From Hydrogenothermaceae bacterium (GTDB taxonomy: Bacteria > Aquificota > Aquificae > Hydrogenothermales > Hydrogenothermaceae), in assembly GCA_026984415.1 (NCBI GenBank), contig JALSSE010000188.1, positions 1-13,193 on the forward strand: 13,193 bases of DNA, read 5' to 3'. The position numbers and the translations under genes are program-made. Of this stretch, positions 9,061 through 13,193 are shown in pieces. The notes under the pieces are model-generated. The model was not told the DNA's origin. It made no database searches and saw only the letters and a list, made by a program, of their open reading frames with translations. Each line of letters starts with the position of its first letter. The first letter of the stretch is position 1.

Positions 9061-9432
9061 TTAAATAAGTTTTTCTTTAATCATTGGATAATGTTTTTTG
9101 TTTAAAGTCCATAATTTAAAATCATAAACGTAACAAGTTGCACCTATTATTGCGTCTGCAAGTTCAACATTATGAGATTTTTTATATTTATTTATAAACT
9201 CTCCAGCAACTTTTCCTATTTCAAAATCAATTTCTATGATTTTAAAACTGCTTAATAGATTTTCTATCTGTTTATACTCTTTTTTTCTCGCACCGGCGTA
9301 TATTTCTGCTATTTGTATAGGTGTTATATAAATGTATCCATTGGTTTCTTTAATTAATTTTTCAGATTTTTGTATTATTTCTTCTTTCCCTCTAAGTATC
9401 CATATTAGTACATCTGTATCAAATACTATCAA
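9061..9432 (-). CDS. vapC: VapC-type PIN-domain ribonuclease toxin
   Basis: A 123-residue PIN-domain RNase with the expected acidic centre: D5/D7 (FDTDVLIWIL), E43 (QIAEIYAGA), D93 (ELADAIIGATC), and a C-terminal LWTLNKKHY. All catalytic positions are present, so it should be an active RNA-cleaving toxin. The start is a TTG at 9432, overlapping the vapB 3' end by 14 bases, with AGGGA upstream. No ATG exists near the N-terminal strand that PIN domains begin with, so TTG is the likely start. Its stop lies 17 bases before hypE. The pair sits inside the hyp operon in the same direction as hypD and hypE. The RNA target is unknown. Confidence 0.93.
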   Translation of the reverse strand: MIVFDTDVLIWILRGKEEIIQKSEKLIKETNGYIYITPIQIAEIYAGARKKEYKQIENLLSSFKIIEIDFEIGKVAGEFINKYKKSHNVELADAIIGATCYVYDFKLWTLNKKHYPMIKEKLI

Positions 9433-9661
9433 TTCTGTTCCCTTTTCTCAGATTTCTAATGTAGCTTTCTGTATCAAATTCCCTATCTTTCCATATACCA
9501 GATGTTTTTCTTATGTTTTCTATCAATTTTTGTGTATTTTTGTTTATTTCTTTTCTTAATTTTTCCCTTATAAGTTCTGATATACTTTTTCCTGTTTTTT
9601 TACTTTCTTCTACAAGATATTTATAAATCTCCTCATCAAGATAAATCTGTGTTCTTTTCAA
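9419..9661 (-). CDS. vapB: VapB-type ribbon-helix-helix antitoxin
   Basis: An 80-residue antitoxin. KRTQIYLDEEIYKYL followed by TGKSISELIREKLR is a ribbon-helix-helix (CopG/Arc-type) DNA-binding domain. The tail, rich in charged residues with GIWKDREFDTESYI, should wrap the VapC toxin. The start is a TTG at 9661: no ATG is available, the ribbon begins immediately, and GTGAGGT lies about 8 bases upstream. Its 3' end overlaps vapC by 14 bases. hypD ends 53 bases upstream, and that gap has a 14-base palindrome suited to autoregulation. The pair may therefore have its own promoter inside the hyp operon. Confidence 0.9.
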   Translation of the reverse strand: MKRTQIYLDEEIYKYLVEESKKTGKSISELIREKLRKEINKNTQKLIENIRKTSGIWKDREFDTESYIRNLRKGNRIDSI

Positions 9662-9682
9662 GATATTTACCTCACTTTTATG

Positions 9683-9700
9683 ATGTATATATACATTATA
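9683..9700 (-). promoter_or_regulatory. Candidate vapBC operator/-10 region
   Basis: ATGTATATATACAT (9683-9696) is a perfect 14-base palindrome in the hypD-vapB gap, overlapping a minus-strand TATAAT (9700-9695) usable as a -10 box. TTGAAC further upstream is too close (12 bases) to be its -35. The core GTATATATAC ends 23 bases before the vapB start and is identical to the palindrome upstream of mazE. It fits a VapB/VapBC autoregulatory site and an internal promoter for vapBC-hypE. Confidence 0.45.
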
Positions 9701-9714
9701 TATTATTTAATTGT

Positions 9715-10827
9715 TCAAACCAGTTCCAACTTTCCGTATTTGTAGTATGCTGCACATGCTCCCTCTGAGGAAACCATACATGAGCCAAGGGGATTCTGGG
9801 GGGTGCAGGCAGTTCCAAAGACTTTGCAGTCAAAAGGTTTTGCTACTCCTTTCAGTATATCTCCACATATACATAGTTTGTGGTCATCTATTGGTTCATT
9901 TGGTAGTATATCAGCAAAAACCTTTTCTGCATCAAGCTCTGAATATTCGTCTTTGAGTTTTAAGGCTGAATAAGGAATATCTCCTATTCCTCTCCATCTA
10001 AAACTTTCTCTTGTTTCCATGTATCTATTTATCATTTCCTGTGCTTTTGTGTTTCCTTCCCAGTTTACAGCCCTTTTATACTGGATTTCTACTGCCCTTC
10101 TTCCTTCGTTAAACTGTCTTATTATCCACAAGATACTTTCCATAATATCAACTGGTTCAAATCCTGCCACAACAACTGGTGTATTATAAAGGTCTACAAT
10201 TTCCTGATAGATTTTTGCTCCTGCTATAACTGAAACGTGAGATGGTCCTATAAAAGCATCTATTTTAGCCTCTCCACTGTCCATTATTGCTTTTATTGGA
10301 GGCGGTACTAAAACATGGTTTATGTGAAAGTAAACGTTTTTCAGCCCAAGCTGTAACACTTTTTCTATCAGTGCTGCTGTCATTGGTGTTGTCGTTTCAA
10401 AACCGATGGCAAAGTATATAACATTTTTATCTGGATTTTCCTGTGCTATTTTTAGGATGTCAAAGGGTGCATAAACCATTTTTATATTTTTCCCTTTTGC
10501 CCTTTCTTTTTGGAGGGAGCTTTTTGAACCGGGAACTCTAATCATATCTCCAAGTGTTGCAATAATGTTATTCTCGTTCTGTGCTAATGCTATGGCGTGG
10601 TCTATTCTCTCTTTTGGCATTATACAGACAGGACAGCCGGGACCGTGTATAAAATCTATCTCTGGTGGAAGTATCTGTTTTAGTCCGTATTTCATTATTG
10701 TGTGGGTATGTCCTCCACAAACTTCCATTACATTAAATGGGCTTTTAAGCTCTTTTTCTATCTGTTTAGCAAGGGCTTTTATTCTTTTACTGTCTCTAAA
10801 GTCTTTTATGTAGTCTATGTTAATCAT
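9715..10827 (-). CDS. hypD: Hydrogenase maturation protein HypD (Fe-S scaffold)
   Basis: HypD, 370 residues, works with HypC as the scaffold on which the Fe(CN)2CO unit is assembled. Signature motifs are intact: VCGGHTH with Cys37, GPGCPVC (62-68) with Cys65 and Cys68, GFETTTP in the middle (~142-148), and a C-terminal cysteine-rich stretch (C319, C321, C334, C341, C350, C358) that includes the [4Fe-4S] ligands. Length is normal. AGGAG stands 7 bases before the ATG, within the 3' end of the DUF5615 gene, which stops only 4 bases upstream; hypD is thus tightly coupled to that toxin gene. The vapBC pair follows after 53 bases. It looks fully functional. Confidence 0.98.
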   Translation of the reverse strand: MINIDYIKDFRDSKRIKALAKQIEKELKSPFNVMEVCGGHTHTIMKYGLKQILPPEIDFIHGPGCPVCIMPKERIDHAIALAQNENNIIATLGDMIRVPGSKSSLQKERAKGKNIKMVYAPFDILKIAQENPDKNVIYFAIGFETTTPMTAALIEKVLQLGLKNVYFHINHVLVPPPIKAIMDSGEAKIDAFIGPSHVSVIAGAKIYQEIVDLYNTPVVVAGFEPVDIMESILWIIRQFNEGRRAVEIQYKRAVNWEGNTKAQEMINRYMETRESFRWRGIGDIPYSALKLKDEYSELDAEKVFADILPNEPIDDHKLCICGDILKGVAKPFDCKVFGTACTPQNPLGSCMVSSEGACAAYYKYGKLELV

Positions 10828-10831
10828 TGTT

Positions 10832-11191
10832 TTACTCCTGTTTTTTTATTCTAATTTTGTTGTTGGATATAACAACTATTGATTCTTCTATAGATTTCTT
10901 TTCAATTATTTCCAGAGATTTTAAAGTTTTTTCTATTATTTCTTTTAGTTTTAGATTTTTGAACCTTAAAAGAATTCTTCCTTCAGTACTTTTAAGAGGA
11001 TACTCAAGTATATCTGCAAAATCTGAGTCCATCGTTACAAGAACATATCTGTTTTCTTTACAAAATCTAAAAATCTCTAAATCGCTTTTTCCCTGAAGAT
11101 TAGAATTTAAGACATATATTGATTCTGGATATCTTTTCACAATTTTATCAGCTAACATTTTAGGAATGTTCTCATCAATCAGAAATTTCAA
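10832..11191 (-). CDS. DUF5615 PIN-like toxin
   Basis: A 119-residue PIN-like protein of the DUF5615/Mut7-C type, a probable RNase toxin. It begins KFLIDENIP (D6, E7, N8) and has S36-D37 and VTMDSDFAD (D55, D57), which together form the expected acidic centre of these small nucleases. The start is a TTG at 11191, overlapping the upstream antitoxin by 17 bases, with AGAGG in front; the fold's first strand starts right there. The partner is the DUF433 gene upstream, a standard pairing for this family. It lies between hypC and hypD, 4 bases from hypD. Toxin function is inferred from family pairing. Confidence 0.88.
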   Translation of the reverse strand: MKFLIDENIPKMLADKIVKRYPESIYVLNSNLQGKSDLEIFRFCKENRYVLVTMDSDFADILEYPLKSTEGRILLRFKNLKLKEIIEKTLKSLEIIEKKSIEESIVVISNNKIRIKKQE

Positions 11192-11405
11192 TTAGTTCCT
11201 CTTTCATTTTTGTGTATTCGGAAGCAAATTTTATAGCCTCTAAAACTGCTTCTTTTTTTAGTAGTGGATAATTTTTTAGAATGTTTTCAACACTTTCTCC
11301 AGCAGATAACAGGTCTAACACAATATAAACAGGAATTCTTGTTCCTTTAAAAACTGGTTTTCCTCCGCATATTTCTGGATTTTTTTCTATATACTTAAAC
11401 TTCAT
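11175..11405 (-). CDS. DUF433 antitoxin
   Basis: A 76-residue protein nearly identical in layout to DUF433 (PF04255) antitoxins: an N-terminal strand, then PEICGGKPVFKGTRIPVYIVLDLL (residues ~9-32), followed by helices with a YPLLKKEAVLEAIKFA segment. These small helix-turn-helix proteins pair with DUF5615 PIN-like toxins. AGGAG stands about 6 bases before the ATG. It is 30 bases downstream of hypC, with no clear promoter in the gap, so it probably depends on the hyp transcript. It overlaps the toxin gene by 17 bases. Confidence 0.9.
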   Translation of the reverse strand: MKFKYIEKNPEICGGKPVFKGTRIPVYIVLDLLSAGESVENILKNYPLLKKEAVLEAIKFASEYTKMKEELIEISD

Positions 11406-11435
11406 AACTTTCTCCTATCTGTTTTTATCTTTAAC

Positions 11436-11681
11436 CTATACTTCTTCTCCTTCCTCTTCAAGTTTCTGGATTATCTCCTCATAAACCTTCAGACTTTCCA
11501 ATGCATCTTCTTCACTCATCTTTGTCATTGCGTATCCCACATGGATAAGAACATAATCTCCCACTTCTACCGGCTCAGGCATAAGGTCAAGGGAAACCTT
11601 CCTTTTTACTCCCATTGTATCAACTATTGCATAGTTATCTGGCAGTATTTCATCTATTTTTGATGGAATTGAAAGGCACAT
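11436..11681 (-). CDS. hypC: Hydrogenase maturation chaperone HypC
   Basis: HypC, 81 residues, is a small OB-fold chaperone that binds HypD to build Fe(CN)2CO and then escorts it to the hydrogenase large subunit. The N-terminus is Met-Cys-Leu-Ser-Ile-Pro; Cys2 is the essential ligand exposed after Met removal, which fixes the start. GDYVLIHVGYAMTKMSEEDA (42-61) is the conserved second half. AGGAGG stands about 7 bases upstream. The hypF-like gene ends 32 bases before it. Length is typical, and all key residues are present. Confidence 0.97.
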   Translation of the reverse strand: MCLSIPSKIDEILPDNYAIVDTMGVKRKVSLDLMPEPVEVGDYVLIHVGYAMTKMSEEDALESLKVYEEIIQKLEEEGEEV

Positions 11682-11713
11682 TTATTAACCTCCTAAAAAA
11701 CTTTAAACAAAAG

Positions 11714-13193
11714 TTATACAAAAATACCACCAAAAACAATATTTTGTTCATCAATTGGTAGTTTTCTGTTTATTAAAATATTATATTTTCCACCGAAATG
11801 CTTTATAATCCTTCCAGTTAAAACTTGATTACCAAAGAAATTACCTGTAAGGGCAATATTTTTTATTTTTATTTTTTTTGATATTTTTTCGGTTTCTTTA
11901 ATTATCCAATCTCCAAGACCTTCAAAAATAGAAAAAGCAATCATTTTGTTATCAACACCTGCTACTTTATAAGAAAGTACACTTTGAATCATTTTTATCC
12001 AGTTTAGATTAAATTCTAAATTTTTTTCTTCTAAAAAGAAATCCACCATCAGACCCTGATTACCTGTAAAGTCAAGGGATTCTGTCTGTAAATAATGATA
12101 AGGTTCTTCAAAATAAGACACATCCTCATAAGGATGTATACCTAAAAGAACAGAGGCAATATTTAAAACTGCTGTTATACTGCTTTCTTCTTTGTAATCT
12201 GAAGTTGTTTCTAAATTTTTAAATTTGTTATAAATTTCAGGAAATTTTAATTTATAGTTTTTTATCAACCTTTTTCCTTCTTCTGATGAGTTTTCTATTT
12301 CATCTAAAGCCCATTTTACAGTTTTGTTAAAATTTTTGAAGATTTTTACTGGTTTTATTTTTATTAAAGGTTTTAACGGTTTCAAATTTGATTTTAAAGC
12401 TATTACATCTTCATTAAATTTAGATGAAAAATAAATACCAACAGCAGAATCTTCTAATTTGTTATACTCTGCTAATGCTGATAAAATAGCTCCTTCAAAT
12501 GGTTTGAAACTTTTTTTAGTTTTATAAGGTACTTTGATATCCTCAAACTCGCCGTTTAAGACATTTGCATTTTTTAGTTTATCTACAAAATCTGGAAGTT
12601 GGTAAAGTATTTTTTCTTTTTTATCAATTAAATACTCTCCATTCCCTAAATCAACTGCTGCATAGTTTCCACTTATAGATAAATTTCCTGTTTCCTTTGC
12701 TTTTATAATATTTGGAAAAATTCCTTTTTCTCCCTGTAATATTAAAAATTTACCTTGGACTACATTTATTTCTATGTTTTTTTGCTTATTTACTACTGGT
12801 AAATCAGCATTCAGCTCAAATTCTGTAATTTCTTTTTGATAATCTTCTTCTATATTTTCTATAAACACAAAATCAATACCTTCCTCTTTTAAATGCAAGG
12901 ACAAAAGAAAAAGTAAAGGTTCATCAGGGAGTTTTACTTTTAAAAATCCTGTTTTTAGAGAGATAAGTTCTTTTTCTTTAAACTGTTTTACCTGTAAGTT
13001 AACAACTGGTTTTTCCCGTGAAGCCAATGCTTTTAGTTCAGATTCAGAAACAAATGCAATATTTTCTAAGGATTTAGTGTTGGTTATCAGCAAAGTTAAA
13101 TTTTTTCTTCCTAAATTTAAAAAATTTCTAACTTTTCTGATATTTTCTTCTGTAACAAGTCCTATAACTTTTTCACCTTGAGAAGTGTAAATT
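11714..13193 (-). CDS. HypF-like protein with eroded catalytic motifs (5' end outside the window)
   Basis: The minus strand is open from the right edge to the TAA at 11714, ~492 codons. A TTG at 13093 is not a real start: the frame upstream reads GLVTEENIRKVRNFLN and continues off the edge. Numbering from the TTG codon, the homology to HypF (carbamoyltransferase that charges HypE) is recognisable in order: YrdC-like end SREKPVVNL...VKLPDEPLLFLL (25-64), then FEGAILSALAEYNKL (199-213), TAVLNIASVLLG (307-318), and IALTGNFFGNQVL (413-425). Yet the metal-binding QHHHAH segment reads SFKPFEG (195-201), DGTGYGxDG reads SSKFNED (223-229), LSGGVFQN reads LTGNFFGN, and the terminal NDGG reads DEQN. 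No frameshift is seen. The position before hypC suits hypF. Either a pseudo-enzyme with a structural role or a gene under relaxed selection; it is unlikely to transfer carbamoyl. Confidence 0.75.
   Translation of the reverse strand, partial: IYTSQGEKVIGLVTEENIRKVRNFLNLGRKNLTLLITNTKSLENIAFVSESELKALASREKPVVNLQVKQFKEKELISLKTGFLKVKLPDEPLLFLLSLHLKEEGIDFVFIENIEEDYQKEITEFELNADLPVVNKQKNIEINVVQGKFLILQGEKGIFPNIIKAKETGNLSISGNYAAVDLGNGEYLIDKKEKILYQLPDFVDKLKNANVLNGEFEDIKVPYKTKKSFKPFEGAILSALAEYNKLEDSAVGIYFSSKFNEDVIALKSNLKPLKPLIKIKPVKIFKNFNKTVKWALDEIENSSEEGKRLIKNYKLKFPEIYNKFKNLETTSDYKEESSITAVLNIASVLLGIHPYEDVSYFEEPYHYLQTESLDFTGNQGLMVDFFLEEKNLEFNLNWIKMIQSVLSYKVAGVDNKMIAFSIFEGLGDWIIKETEKISKKIKIKNIALTGNFFGNQVLTGRIIKHFGGKYNILINRKLPIDEQNIVFGGIFV

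Noticed and set aside
8203..9068. Plus-strand open frames opposite hypE
   Set aside because: They are antisense shadows of hypE; hydrophobic runs in them come from reversed acidic/lysine codons.
9711..11096. Plus-strand open frames opposite hypD and the DUF5615 toxin, one rich in Phe/Ile/Ser like a membrane peptide
   Set aside because: The composition is that expected from the complement of Lys/Glu-rich AT-rich genes; no initiation signals.
13091..13093. TTG as the true start of the HypF-like gene
   Set aside because: The frame stays open to the window edge and the upstream residues continue the YrdC-like domain, so the gene is truncated by the window, not started here.

Overview
The window looks like AT-rich chromosome from a bacterium with [NiFe] hydrogenase. 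Gene style (hypA, hypC, hypD, hypE, katG, many small toxin-antitoxin pairs, short gaps, low GC) suggests a thermophilic Aquificota of the Persephonella/Sulfurihydrogenibium type. That placement is inferred from protein flavour only; no rRNA or tRNA gene is present to test it.

Layout. (1) Positions 1-3769, minus strand: a three-gene restriction-modification/defence operon, read from right to left. It holds a DNA methyltransferase with an N-terminal helix-turn-helix, an AIPR-family protein, and the first ~120 codons of a gene that resembles TdeIII-type type II restriction endonucleases and runs off the left edge. (2) 3874-6548: hypA (minus) and katG (plus) are divergent, sharing a 170-base spacer with a katG promoter and an inverted repeat placed like an operator. 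(3) 6549-7177: no intact gene. After the katG terminator lie minus-strand remains of two decayed defence genes, the N-terminus of a PLD-like/SNF2 helicase and the C-terminus of an Eco57I-like type IIG restriction enzyme. (4) 7178-7961: a mazEF pair (plus) facing a solitary DUF6364-type antitoxin (minus). (5) 8048-13193, minus strand: a hydrogenase maturation cluster read hypF-like, hypC, [DUF433/DUF5615], hypD, [vapBC], hypE. Toxin-antitoxin pairs sit in both inner gaps.

How it fits together. HypA (Ni insertion), HypC/HypD (scaffold for Fe(CN)2CO) and HypE (cyanide donor) all carry their signature residues. The HypF relative, which should supply carbamoyl to HypE, has lost essentially every Kae1-like catalytic motif while keeping an open frame; it looks like a pseudo-enzyme or a gene under relaxed selection. 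A normal HypF would have to be elsewhere if hydrogenase is still made. katG and the decayed defence DNA separate hypA from hypE, and katG has visibly higher GC than its neighbours, so an originally compact hyp cluster seems to have been split by insertions.

Main points for a second look: the M-AIPR-R operon, the catalytically eroded HypF, the toxin-antitoxin pairs inside the hyp operon, an identical GTATATATAC palindrome at nearly the same distance upstream of mazE and vapB, and the decayed helicase/type IIG remnant.
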